Both the position numbers and the translations under genes were made by a program. A DNA stretch of 41,747 nt from contig NZ_CADIKM010000036.1 in the NCBI RefSeq assembly GCF_902859895.1, positions 1 to 41,747 on the forward strand. Direction: 5' to 3'. The notes beneath the pieces were generated by a model. The model was not told the origin of the DNA. It saw only the letters and a program-made list of their open reading frames with translations, and did not search any database. Shown one piece after another: positions 32,078-40,674 of the stretch; the stretch's first letter is position 1; each line of letters starts with the position of its first letter. The DNA is from Pararobbsia alpina (GTDB lineage: Bacteria; Pseudomonadota; Gammaproteobacteria; Burkholderiales; Burkholderiaceae).

Positions 32078-33391
32078 TCAACCCTCTGCCCACGAAGGGG
32101 AAGGATCGACATGAAAGGCCGCGGGCCGGCGTAGCGGTCGGCGGGCGGATTGCTGAAGCTCGTCCAGTTCGAACAGAAAGTCGAGATTGGTCGAAGCCAG
32201 CGCATAGGGGCCGTCACTGGGCCGATACACGAGGCCGCGGCGTTCCAGGCGTTTCAAAGCGCCCTGCACGTCGGCTTTCGAAACCTCGGGCAAGCCCGCC
32301 ACACAGGCATAGCGATCGCGTCGCACGGATGCGTAGAGTTCGGTACCCGAGAGCCAGACTTCACGAAGCATCACGGCTTGCAACGCACTGAGCTTGTTGA
32401 CCGATGCCGACAGACGCGCGTCGTCGAGCGCGCTTTTCCGTATGGATTCGGCGGCCGCCAGCACCTGCGTCGCATCGCCGCTCAATACATGCGCGAACGC
32501 ACGCCTGAACAGCCTTGCCGAGCGTGCGACCGCGCGAATGGCCGCACGGGCCTCGGCGAGCTCAGGCGCGGCACCGCCGAGCCGGCTTGCGGACCAGCGA
32601 CACACGGTCTGTACAAAGCCGTCATCGAGGCGCGGCAGCAGAACCTTGTGTCCCCCGAAGACACCGCATCCGGTGTGGGTGCCGGCGTCGTGGCGGGGGG
32701 GGTTGCCTGAGCGGCTGCCTGAGCGGCTGCTCGAGGGGCTGCCTGAGCGATTGCCAGGCACGCCGCACAGGTCGGCGTATTCACTGCGCGACGAAACCAG
32801 GCCCTCGCGCGACGAGCCGGCAAAAACACAGGCGAGCTTGGCGGCGGACCGCGCCGGCACACCGCGCAGCTCGGCGCCGATCGCCTGCCGACCCACCGCG
32901 TCGAGTACATGCACATTGTCGAAGACCAGCATCACGGGTTGATCGGCCTGCCCCACGGCTTCGCGGATCGCATCTTTCAGACGCGTATCGATCGCGGACA
33001 CACTTGCTCCGGAGCATGAATCGATATGCATCAACGGCCGTTTCGATTCAACGCATTCGAGCAGCGAAGGCAACAGTAGCCGCGTGATCGTCTGTGCGGT
33101 CTCTCGAGGTGATGCCGCGTCCGACGAACAGGCAACGTGGTGCGGCGGCGTGGCAAGCCACTCGACGGGACTCGCGACGCGCGGCGCGAGATCGGCGTAA
33201 ACACACCGGAAACCTCGCGCGATCGCGAGCGGCAGAAAGTCGAGCGTAAGGAACTCGGTCTTGCCGATGCCCGACGGGCCCAGCAACGTCATGGACCGCG
33301 TCTCGCACTCGCCGAGCACACGCAGGTAGTGATCGGCGAGCGCGGCACGGGGGTGGTGAGGCCATGGAGCAAGGGCTTGCCGCATTTTCAT
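32078..33391 (-). CDS. P-loop ATPase with C-terminal winged-helix region, in the hopanoid cluster
   Basis: A 437-residue ATPase. Walker A is GPSGIGKTEF (about residues 37-46), Walker B VMLVFDNVH, and a likely sensor-type SSR follows at CVFAGSSREGLVSSR. A low-complexity Ser/Gly/Arg insert (RSGSPSSSRSGSRSGNPP) comes from a 12-bp DNA repeat. The C-terminal end (GLPEVSKADVQGALKRLERR, then GLVYRPSDGPYAL) looks like a winged helix, as in Orc1/Cdc6-like and STAND-like ATPases. GGAAGAGAG supports the ATG at 33391. It lies between hpnL and hpnI on the same strand, a place where hopanoid clusters have no such gene that I know of. Its function is unknown. Confidence 0.8.
   Translation of the reverse strand: MKMRQALAPWPHHPRAALADHYLRVLGECETRSMTLLGPSGIGKTEFLTLDFLPLAIARGFRCVYADLAPRVASPVEWLATPPHHVACSSDAASPRETAQTITRLLLPSLLECVESKRPLMHIDSCSGASVSAIDTRLKDAIREAVGQADQPVMLVFDNVHVLDAVGRQAIGAELRGVPARSAAKLACVFAGSSREGLVSSRSEYADLCGVPGNRSGSPSSSRSGSRSGNPPRHDAGTHTGCGVFGGHKVLLPRLDDGFVQTVCRWSASRLGGAAPELAEARAAIRAVARSARLFRRAFAHVLSGDATQVLAAAESIRKSALDDARLSASVNKLSALQAVMLREVWLSGTELYASVRRDRYACVAGLPEVSKADVQGALKRLERRGLVYRPSDGPYALASTNLDFLFELDELQQSARRPLRRPAAFHVDPSPSWAEG
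32703..32762. repeat. 12-bp tandem repeat inside the ATPase gene
   Basis: TTGCCTGAGCGG, CTGCCTGAGCGG, CTGCTCGAGGGG, CTGCCTGAGCGA and a decayed fifth copy run in register. The period is a multiple of three, so copy changes would alter the Ser/Gly/Arg insert of the ATPase without shifting the frame. Confidence 0.85.
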
Positions 33392-33563
33392 GGTTCTCTC
33401 TTCCAGGGGAGAACACACTGTCTCAGCCGACCGCTTAAGAACGCCTGAAGTTGCGCACGATTGCGCGATTCGCTTGCGCCGACGGGTGTTGAAATACCTG
33501 TGAAATGTTCATCCTGCAGGCTCCGCCCGCGGCACGATCGGGTCGAGGCACCATGCGCTTTCA

Positions 33564-34577
33564 TTACGAAATGCCTGCAGCGCGCGGTGGGATGACTGCG
33601 GGGTCGTCGCGGCGCCCGCTTGACTCGGTCAACTGCCAGGCGACCAGACCTGGCAGATACATCACGAGGTCTCGGATGCGGCGCGCCCCCGCCAGCGCGA
33701 CACACATGGACGGGTCGAGTCCGAGTGCCCCGCCGATCAGCATGAAGCCCCCTTCCTGAACACCGAGTCCGCCCGGAACGAAGAAGGCCGCGCTATTGAT
33801 TGCCTCGATCAGCGCTTCGATGACGATGGCATCCCAAAAGCTGACGTGCGCGCCGAGGAAATACAGCGCAAGCCAGATCTCGAACGAGGTCGCAATACGT
33901 TGTGCAGGCTGCCAGATGAACAGATAGCGAAGAATCACGCCGCGCCGCCGCCAGATGAGCCGCAGCGACAAGTCGACGCGGGCCGACGGGCCAATGATCT
34001 GGGTGAGCTTGCCGCTCGTGACACGGTTGATGATGCGGCTCATGCGCTCGAACGGCCGCGCGTGCTGCACCAGTGCGAACAGCACGAGCAGCGGCGCAAG
34101 CGCGGCCACACCCCATGCCAGCTCGCTCGCGAGCCGCAAGGAGCCTGAATTGGCATGCTCGAACAAGAAGCCGATACCGACCATGGTGAACACGAGCTGG
34201 CTGATCAGACCGAGCTGCAGGTCGGCGACGATGCCCGCCGCCGCGGGCCCGGAGCGCACGCCGGCACGACGCAGCATGCGGAACGAAACAAGTTCGCCGC
34301 CGACGCGCGCGACCGGCAGCATATTGTTGACGGCCTCGCGCAGCCACACGCAATGCAGCATCTTGAGCAAGGACGGCCGCCGTGGGCCATGCATCAGGAT
34401 CTGCCATGCGCGCGCGTTGAGCGGCATGGGCAACAGATGAGCGAGCGCGGCGATCAGCAGTCCGCCGCCGGCCGCACGCATCGACTCAAAGGCAGCCTGA
34501 GGGTGACTGCCAATCACAAGCCATACTGCGACCACCAGCCCCGCCAGCGCGACAAGGCGGCTCAGTTGTTTCATCAT
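33564..34577 (-). CDS. hpnL: Hopanoid-associated flippase-like membrane protein HpnL
   Basis: A 337-residue polytopic protein of the lysylphosphatidylglycerol-synthase transmembrane (flippase-like) family, with about 7-8 helices. The N-terminus MMKQLSRLVALAGLVVAVWL is the first helix; LPMPLNARAWQILM, VWLREAVNNMLPVARVGGEL and NSAAFFVPGGLGVQEGGFML are family blocks. HpnL is linked to hopanoid handling or export rather than to an enzymatic step. It follows hpnJ by 40 bp. The start can be either of two adjacent ATGs at 34577 and 34574. Confidence 0.85.
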   Translation of the reverse strand: MMKQLSRLVALAGLVVAVWLVIGSHPQAAFESMRAAGGGLLIAALAHLLPMPLNARAWQILMHGPRRPSLLKMLHCVWLREAVNNMLPVARVGGELVSFRMLRRAGVRSGPAAAGIVADLQLGLISQLVFTMVGIGFLFEHANSGSLRLASELAWGVAALAPLLVLFALVQHARPFERMSRIINRVTSGKLTQIIGPSARVDLSLRLIWRRRGVILRYLFIWQPAQRIATSFEIWLALYFLGAHVSFWDAIVIEALIEAINSAAFFVPGGLGVQEGGFMLIGGALGLDPSMCVALAGARRIRDLVMYLPGLVAWQLTESSGRRDDPAVIPPRAAGIS

Positions 34578-34617
34578 TGAACGAGGCCGTTCGATCCACG
34601 GAGTGTCATGCGCAAGC

Positions 34618-36042
34618 TCAACTCTGGTGCGCCCGCAGGAAACGGAAGAATTCGACGCCCTCGCGCAGGCGGCGCTGCATCATGTCCCAACTGCCGAGCA
34701 TCTCGCGCACGATCTCCCAGATCTTGACCGGGCGGAAATAGAAGCGCCGGTAGAACGCTTCGACACCGTGATAGATATCCTCCTTCGACAGGTGCGGATA
34801 GCTGATCGCCGCCAGCTGCACGCCCTTGTTGCTCACGAGATTGATCACCTTGTTGTCCTCCATCCATCCGTTCTCGACAGCCTGCTTGTAAAGCGTGGTG
34901 CCCGGATAGGGTGCGGCAAGCGAGACCTGGATCGTGTGCGGGTTGATCTCCTTCGCATATTCGATGGTCTTCTCGATGGTGTCGTGCGTTTCACCAGGCA
35001 GGCCGAGAATGAAGGTCCCGTGAATCTTGATGCCGAGCTTGCGGCAGTCTTCGCTGAAACGCTTCGCGATGTCGGTGCGCAGACCCTTCTTGATGTTCAG
35101 CAAAATCTGGTCGTCGCCCGATTCGTAGCCGACCAGCAGCAGGCGCAGGCCATTCTCCTTCATGATCTTCAGCGTCGAATACGGGACATTGGCCTTGGCA
35201 TTGCACGACCACGTCACGCCGAGCTTGCCGAGCCCGCGCGCGATCTCCTCGGCGCGCGGCTTGAAATCGGTGAAGGTGTCGTCGTCGAACATGATCTCCT
35301 TGACTTCAGGCATGTTCTCCTTGATCCAGCGGACTTCCTCGAGCACGTTCTCGACCGAGCGCACGCGGTAGCGGTGGCCACCGACGGTCTGCGGCCAGAG
35401 GCAGAATGTGCACTTCGAGCGGCAGCCGCGGCCCGTATAGATCGACACGTACGGATGCTGGAGATAACCGATGAAATAGTTTTCGATCTTGAGATCGCGC
35501 TTGTAGACCGGCGCGACGAACGGCAGCTCGTCCATGTTCTCGATCATCTCGCGCGGGCCGTTGTGCTCGATCGACCCATCGGACTCGCGATAGCTCAGGC
35601 CCGGGATGTCCTTGAACGCGAGGCCGTTCGCGACGTCGCGGCAGGTATAGTCGAATTCCTCACGGCAGACGAAATCGATCGCCTCGCTCGCGCTGAGCGA
35701 ACCGTGGGGATCGACAGCCGTCTTGGCGCCGACCATGCCGATTATCACGGCCGGCTTGCGCTTCTTGATCTCCTCGGCGAATTTCGCATCGGTCGGAAAC
35801 GACGGACTGCTCGTGTGCATGATCACGAGGTCGTATTCGAGAGCAATCGCCAGCGTCGCGTCAACGCTCAGCTCATCGGCGGGCGCATCGAGTACCCGGC
35901 TGCCGGGAATGAGCGCCGCAGGCTGCGCGAGCCAGGTCGGATACCAGAACGATTTGATCTCGCGCTTCGCCTGATAGCGCGAGCCCGCGCCGCCGTCGAA
36001 ACCATCGAATGAGGGCGCCTGCAGGAAAAGCGTTTTCATCAT
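34618..36042 (-). CDS. hpnJ: Hopanoid biosynthesis radical SAM protein HpnJ
   Basis: A 474-residue B12-binding-type radical SAM enzyme. The N-terminal cobalamin-like domain begins KTLFLQAPSFDGFDGGAGSR. The radical SAM cluster motif CxxxCxxC is present as GRGCRSKCTFCLWP at about residues 205-213, and the SAM-binding stretch LGLPGETHDTIEKTIEYAKE lies further on. In BHT-cyclitol ether synthesis HpnJ converts the glucosamine group to the cyclitol ring. It is the first gene of this group, with 40 bp to hpnL. The ATG at 36042 (MMKTLF) gives the normal N-terminus; 36039 is equally possible. Confidence 0.9.
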   Translation of the reverse strand: MMKTLFLQAPSFDGFDGGAGSRYQAKREIKSFWYPTWLAQPAALIPGSRVLDAPADELSVDATLAIALEYDLVIMHTSSPSFPTDAKFAEEIKKRKPAVIIGMVGAKTAVDPHGSLSASEAIDFVCREEFDYTCRDVANGLAFKDIPGLSYRESDGSIEHNGPREMIENMDELPFVAPVYKRDLKIENYFIGYLQHPYVSIYTGRGCRSKCTFCLWPQTVGGHRYRVRSVENVLEEVRWIKENMPEVKEIMFDDDTFTDFKPRAEEIARGLGKLGVTWSCNAKANVPYSTLKIMKENGLRLLLVGYESGDDQILLNIKKGLRTDIAKRFSEDCRKLGIKIHGTFILGLPGETHDTIEKTIEYAKEINPHTIQVSLAAPYPGTTLYKQAVENGWMEDNKVINLVSNKGVQLAAISYPHLSKEDIYHGVEAFYRRFYFRPVKIWEIVREMLGSWDMMQRRLREGVEFFRFLRAHQS

Positions 36043-36451
36043 GAGTGTGTCAGTCCAATCGCTTGCGAGTCCGCACGCCGCCTCGCACAAAACGCGCCAC
36101 GCGGTAGTTCGGAAAAAACCAGGGAATATGCTGCCAGTGACCTTAAGAAAACCTTAAGGTCCCACCGTCATGTTTGCGGTCGAAAGCATTTTGTCAGGAG
36201 GCCTCTATACTCCTGTCATTGCTCCTGTCATTGCCGCCGGAATTCTATACCGGGCAGGCCGTCGTTGCAGCGATCCTTCCGATTTTCATGGATGCTAGAC
36301 AGATTGGATGTCAGCGTTATGTTGCGCAGAGAATTGTCGCGACCCGACGAGCATGCCGCCGTCGCCTCAATCCGTTCGATCCCTTCAATTTCCTTACCCC
36401 TCCACCGCCTCATTCTCTATTCCTCCGATCGCCCTGAAGGCATCGTTCGCC
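36043..36451. promoter_or_regulatory. Interval upstream of hpnJ with a strong palindrome
   Basis: A perfect 9-bp inverted repeat GACCTTAAG-(AAAAC)-CTTAAGGTC lies at 36139-36161, about 100 bp before hpnJ. It has no U-run in either direction, so an operator is more likely than a terminator. A 12-bp direct repeat CTCCTGTCATTG occurs twice at about 36208-36235. No gene is credible in the interval. Confidence 0.55.
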
Positions 36452-39400
36452 TCATTTGTCGCGACCAGCCAGGATCCATCCGAGTAATGCGGGCAGCGCA
36501 ACCAGCACCAGCGGCAACTGCACGATCAGACCCGAGACGATTGCGATCGCAAGCGGCTGCTGCATCGCCGACCCCTGCCCGAGCGCAAAGGCGAGTGGCA
36601 ACAAGGCGAGAATCGCCGCGATGGTGGTCATCGCGATTGGCCGTAGCCGATTGCGACCCGCGGCGAGCAGTGCCTCGCGCACGGCCATCCCGTCGTCGCG
36701 CATCAACGACTGGAATTCCGACACGTAAAAGATCGCGACCTCGGTGACGATGCCGATAATCATCGTCATGCCCATCATCGCGGAGATGTTGAGTTCGACG
36801 CCCGTGATCCAGAGCCCGGCGAACACCGCACATACCGCGAGCAAGGGCATCAGGAGGATCGCCGCCGCGATGCGGAAGCGCTCATAGAGAAACAGCAGCA
36901 GGCCGAACACCAGCGCAACGGCCGCGCCGAATACCGCGAGCAAGCCGCGAAACGCGATCTGCTGCTGTTGATACAGGCCGCCGAGTTCGGTATAGACCCC
37001 TGCAGGCAATAGGCCCGGCTTCGCCAATGTGCGCTGCACATCGGCAATGGTCGAGCCCAGGTCGCGGCCAGCGATCCGTCCCGTCACCGCGACCATCCGC
37101 TTGAGGTTGTCGCGGCTGATCTCGGGTTGCCCGCTGACCTTGACGAATCGGGCAACGCGCCGCAACGGCACCAGATGGCCATCGGATGCGCGAATCTGCA
37201 AGCGGCCGAGCGCAGTATCGGTCAATTGCCCCGCGCCGTTTGCGCGGACCCTCACGCCGATGGTCTTGGGGCCGACCTGGAAGTCCGTCGCCACGGCGCC
37301 CGCGACGCTGTCCGAAACGGCTTGCGCGACGCTTTGCGGATCGAGCCCCTCGGCCGCGACCGCATCAGGAAGAATCAGGAGTTCGAGCGCATCGCCGGCC
37401 GGATTGATGCCGTTCTCGACGTCGACAACGCCCGGCACCTTGCCGATGGCCGCCGCGACGGCGGTCGCGGTGTGTGCGAGCACAGCCGCGTCATCCGAGA
37501 AGATCTTGATCTGCACCGGCTGAGGCACGGCCGTGAGGTCGCCGATCAGGTCTTCCATAAGCTGCGCGAATTCGACCGCGACGCCCGGCACGCTTGCTTC
37601 GATGCGGGTGCGAATCTCCTCGATGACCGTATCGATCGGTTCGCGCTTCGACGACTTCAGCCGCACGAAAAAGTCGCCCTTGTTCGGTTCGTTCAGATCG
37701 CCGCCGAGTCCCGCGCCCGTCCTTCGCGAATAGGTCGCGACATTCGGATTCGCACGGATGATCTGTTCGATCTGCATCATCAGGCGATTCGTCTCTGTGA
37801 CGGATGTGCCCGCCGGCGTGTGATAGTCGAGCACGAAACCGCCTTCGTCCATCGACGGCATGAACCCGCTGCCGACCTGGGTGTAGGCGAAACCCGCCAC
37901 ACCCAGTAGCGGCACAACCGCGATCAGGATCAGGAGCGGGCGCGCATTCACCCGCGCCATCAGGCGGGCATAGCGTTCATTGACCCAGTGGGCAAAGCGC
38001 GTCTCCTTCTCGTGCGCGTCGGCGGCGTTCAGCCAGCGATCGCAGAGGATTGGAATGGCGAGCCAGGTGACAAGGAAGGAAATCGCCAGGGCACTCGCCA
38101 TCGTGATCGAGAGCGCCTTGAAGAACGCGCCGGTCACGCCGCTCAGAAATGCGAGCGGCACGAAAATGATCAGCGTCGCGGCCGACGAGCCGGCGAGCGG
38201 GCGCGTGAATTCGAGTGCGGCCGCCATGATCCGGCCGTGAAAGCGTTGGGGGCCTCCCTCGCGCATGCGCCGCACGATGTGCTCGATCATCACGATCGAA
38301 TCGTCGATGATGAGTCCGACCGCTGCGGCCATCCCACCGAGCGTCATGATGTTGAAACCCATGCCGAACAGATCGAGCAGGAAAAGGGTCGCGGCCAAGA
38401 CGACTGGCACGAGCCCGACCGCGATAGCGGTGATCTTCCAATTGCGCAAGAACACGAACAGCGTCGCGGCGGCGAGCAGCACACCGATCAGAATCGCATC
38501 GCGCACGCTGCTTGCCGAGGCGACGACGAGTTCGCTCTGGTCGTACCAGTTCGCGATCCGGATGTCGGACGGCAGCCGCTTGCGAATATCATCGAGGCGT
38601 GAGCGGATCTCGCGCGCCATCGCCACGCTGTTGGCACCCGGTTGCTGGAACGCGTTGATGAGCACGGCATCCTGTCCGTCGGCCGTTACGCGGATCCACT
38701 GCGGAACCGTGCCCTGCGTAACCGACGCGATCTCGCCGAGCCGCACCGGCGCGCCGCCGGGGCTCGCGACCACGACGGCCTTCAGATCGGAGAGTTGCTG
38801 GATTGCCGCATGCGCGACCACGAGATAAAGCTTGTAGTGGTCTTCGATCCGGCCGGCCGCCATCAACACATTGCTCGCGCCGATCGCCCTGCTCACGTCG
38901 CCTAGCGTGAGCTTGTAGGCCGCCAGGCGGGCGGGATCGACAGCAACTTCGAACTCCTCCTGGGCACCGCCCGTCACTTCGATTCGCGCGACGCCTGTGA
39001 CCGATGTCAACAAAGGGCGGATCTGGTATTGCGCAATATCCCGCAAGGCGGTGAGCGATTCGCTCTTCGACGTCAGGCTGTAGGCGATCACCGGAAACAC
39101 GGTGGGGTCCATCCGGCGCACTTGCATGGTCGTGCCGGGCGGCAACGATCCCAGGATTTCACCGATCGACGACTGGAGCTGGAGCGTCGCGCGCGCCATG
39201 TCGGTACCCCAGTCGAAGTTGACCGAGATTTCGGCGCTTCCCCGGCTGGTCTTCGACTCGACGTCCGTCACACCGGGCACGCGCCGCAACGCTTCCTCGA
39301 CCGGCGTGGTCACGCGCGTCGCCATCAATTCGGCCGGCTGGTCGCCCGCATCGAGCGAAACCACGGCACGCGGAAACTGCACATTCGGAAACAGCGAGAT

Positions 39401-39499
39401 CGGCAACTGAAAAGCCGCGAACGCCCCCGCCAGCGCGAGCAGTGCGACCAGGAACAGTAACGAGCGCCGATGCAGTTGCATCCATCCGCTCGTACTCAT
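36452..39499 (-). CDS. RND efflux pump, inner-membrane transporter (AcrB/HAE1-like)
   Basis: A 1015-residue RND transporter. One N-terminal helix (RSLLFLVALLALAGAFAAFQ), a large periplasmic porter domain starting with LPISLFPNVQFPRAVVSLDA, then helices with GGMAAAVGLIIDDSIVMIEH (the proton-relay Asp pair sits in this helix in the family), a second porter half and the C-terminal helix set (PIAMTTIAAILALLPLAFAL). The ATG overlaps the stop of the fusion-protein gene (ATGA). The substrate is not predictable; the divergence from classical AcrB suggests the group of small-molecule or multidrug RND pumps. Confidence 0.93.
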   Translation of the reverse strand: MSTSGWMQLHRRSLLFLVALLALAGAFAAFQLPISLFPNVQFPRAVVSLDAGDQPAELMATRVTTPVEEALRRVPGVTDVESKTSRGSAEISVNFDWGTDMARATLQLQSSIGEILGSLPPGTTMQVRRMDPTVFPVIAYSLTSKSESLTALRDIAQYQIRPLLTSVTGVARIEVTGGAQEEFEVAVDPARLAAYKLTLGDVSRAIGASNVLMAAGRIEDHYKLYLVVAHAAIQQLSDLKAVVVASPGGAPVRLGEIASVTQGTVPQWIRVTADGQDAVLINAFQQPGANSVAMAREIRSRLDDIRKRLPSDIRIANWYDQSELVVASASSVRDAILIGVLLAAATLFVFLRNWKITAIAVGLVPVVLAATLFLLDLFGMGFNIMTLGGMAAAVGLIIDDSIVMIEHIVRRMREGGPQRFHGRIMAAALEFTRPLAGSSAATLIIFVPLAFLSGVTGAFFKALSITMASALAISFLVTWLAIPILCDRWLNAADAHEKETRFAHWVNERYARLMARVNARPLLILIAVVPLLGVAGFAYTQVGSGFMPSMDEGGFVLDYHTPAGTSVTETNRLMMQIEQIIRANPNVATYSRRTGAGLGGDLNEPNKGDFFVRLKSSKREPIDTVIEEIRTRIEASVPGVAVEFAQLMEDLIGDLTAVPQPVQIKIFSDDAAVLAHTATAVAAAIGKVPGVVDVENGINPAGDALELLILPDAVAAEGLDPQSVAQAVSDSVAGAVATDFQVGPKTIGVRVRANGAGQLTDTALGRLQIRASDGHLVPLRRVARFVKVSGQPEISRDNLKRMVAVTGRIAGRDLGSTIADVQRTLAKPGLLPAGVYTELGGLYQQQQIAFRGLLAVFGAAVALVFGLLLFLYERFRIAAAILLMPLLAVCAVFAGLWITGVELNISAMMGMTMIIGIVTEVAIFYVSEFQSLMRDDGMAVREALLAAGRNRLRPIAMTTIAAILALLPLAFALGQGSAMQQPLAIAIVSGLIVQLPLVLVALPALLGWILAGRDK

Positions 39500-40674
39500 C
39501 GAACCGCCTCCGGCTTGACTGAGCCGCCATCCTGCAGCTCGTAGTTGCCGGTCGAAATAACGGGCCAGGAGGCCGTGAGCGGACCGTCGATACCGTAACT
39601 CGCGTCACGCTCGACGCGGACCACGACGGCGACGCGATGGGCCTTCCGATGGGGGTCGACCTGGAATAGGAATGCGCCATTTTCGTCGTTGAGCACCGAT
39701 GAGCGCGGCACGATCCAGTGCAGCGTGCCGGAGGGCAGGATATCAGCCACGACATGGCTGCCGGGCAGCAGATCCGTGCCCGTGGTGGCAAGCGTCGCCA
39801 TGACCGTGACTTGTTGAGTCTGACTGTCGATCGCCGCGCCCACGTTGACGATGTGCCCTTCTGTAGGGCGGGCGTCGCTCTGCGCGGCAAGCGTGCGTAC
39901 GGTCACCGCGTCGCCCACATGGAGCGAGCGTACGTCGGAAGGTTCGACCGACAACTCGAGATTGCCTGTGTTGCCCGCCTGCGTGCCGCCACGCGATAGT
40001 TGCATGACAGCGGCGCCGGGCTGCAGCGCATCGCCCTGCGCGGCCGACATCTGCAGCACCACGCCGTTGAAGGGAGCATTCACCGTGATCGAGCCGGGCC
40101 GGAGGCCCAACAGACGCTGCGCGACATCGGCCTGGCGTGCGTCCTCGAGCGCCTTGCTTGCCGCGTCGAGTTGCGAGGCCGTTGCGAGGTGCCCGTCGTA
40201 GAGCGCCCGTGTGCGGGCGAGTTCGCGCTGGGCCACATCGAGTGCACTTCGCGCCTGCTGAGCGGCAAGCACCGCAGCCGGATCGGCCATCACGTCGAAT
40301 AGCGGCGCACCGCGTGTGACGGCCTGCCCGCGCGCAACGCGCCAGCGCACCAGATGCGCGGCATAAGGCACGCTGAGGGTCGTCACCGAGGCACCGTCCG
40401 CCGCCACGATACCGTATGCGCGAACGGGCTGCGTGATGATGCCCTGACGTGCCGGCACCGTGCGGACCGATGTGCGGACCTCCGGAGTATCGTCGGCACG
40501 GGCGGTCGGCGAAACCACGCTGGCGCACAGCAGCGCGACTAGCAGCACTGCAAGACTCACGGTGGGTTGCAGGACATGAGCTGTGTCACGGCATACGCCG
40601 CGAGGCACGTCACGCACTTCACTCACATCACTCACATCACTCACCGGAGTACAAAAGAAATCACGAATCGGCAT
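39496..40674 (-). CDS. RND efflux membrane fusion protein (periplasmic adaptor)
   Basis: A 392-residue adaptor. A hydrophobic segment (TVSLAVLLVALLCASVVS) acts as signal or anchor at about residues 39-56. Then come the lipoyl/hairpin halves (VPYAAHLVRWRVARGQAVTR, a coiled coil with AQRELARTRALYDGHLATAS, and INTVNAPFNG-like TVNAPFNGVVLQM) and the beta-barrel part (DSQTQQVTVMATL). The N-terminal 30 residues include SDVSDVSEV, encoded by a 9-bp DNA repeat, so the true start may be further in. The ATG at 40674 overlaps the outer-membrane-factor gene by 14 bp; its stop overlaps the pump gene. Confidence 0.88.
   Translation of the reverse strand: MPIRDFFCTPVSDVSDVSEVRDVPRGVCRDTAHVLQPTVSLAVLLVALLCASVVSPTARADDTPEVRTSVRTVPARQGIITQPVRAYGIVAADGASVTTLSVPYAAHLVRWRVARGQAVTRGAPLFDVMADPAAVLAAQQARSALDVAQRELARTRALYDGHLATASQLDAASKALEDARQADVAQRLLGLRPGSITVNAPFNGVVLQMSAAQGDALQPGAAVMQLSRGGTQAGNTGNLELSVEPSDVRSLHVGDAVTVRTLAAQSDARPTEGHIVNVGAAIDSQTQQVTVMATLATTGTDLLPGSHVVADILPSGTLHWIVPRSSVLNDENGAFLFQVDPHRKAHRVAVVVRVERDASYGIDGPLTASWPVISTGNYELQDGGSVKPEAVR
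40612..40647. repeat. 9-bp repeat near the start of the fusion-protein gene
   Basis: ACTCACATC occurs at 40621-40629 and 40630-40638, followed by a partial ACTCACCGG. It encodes the SDVSDVSEV segment and would change the adaptor N-terminus in steps of three residues. Confidence 0.7.
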
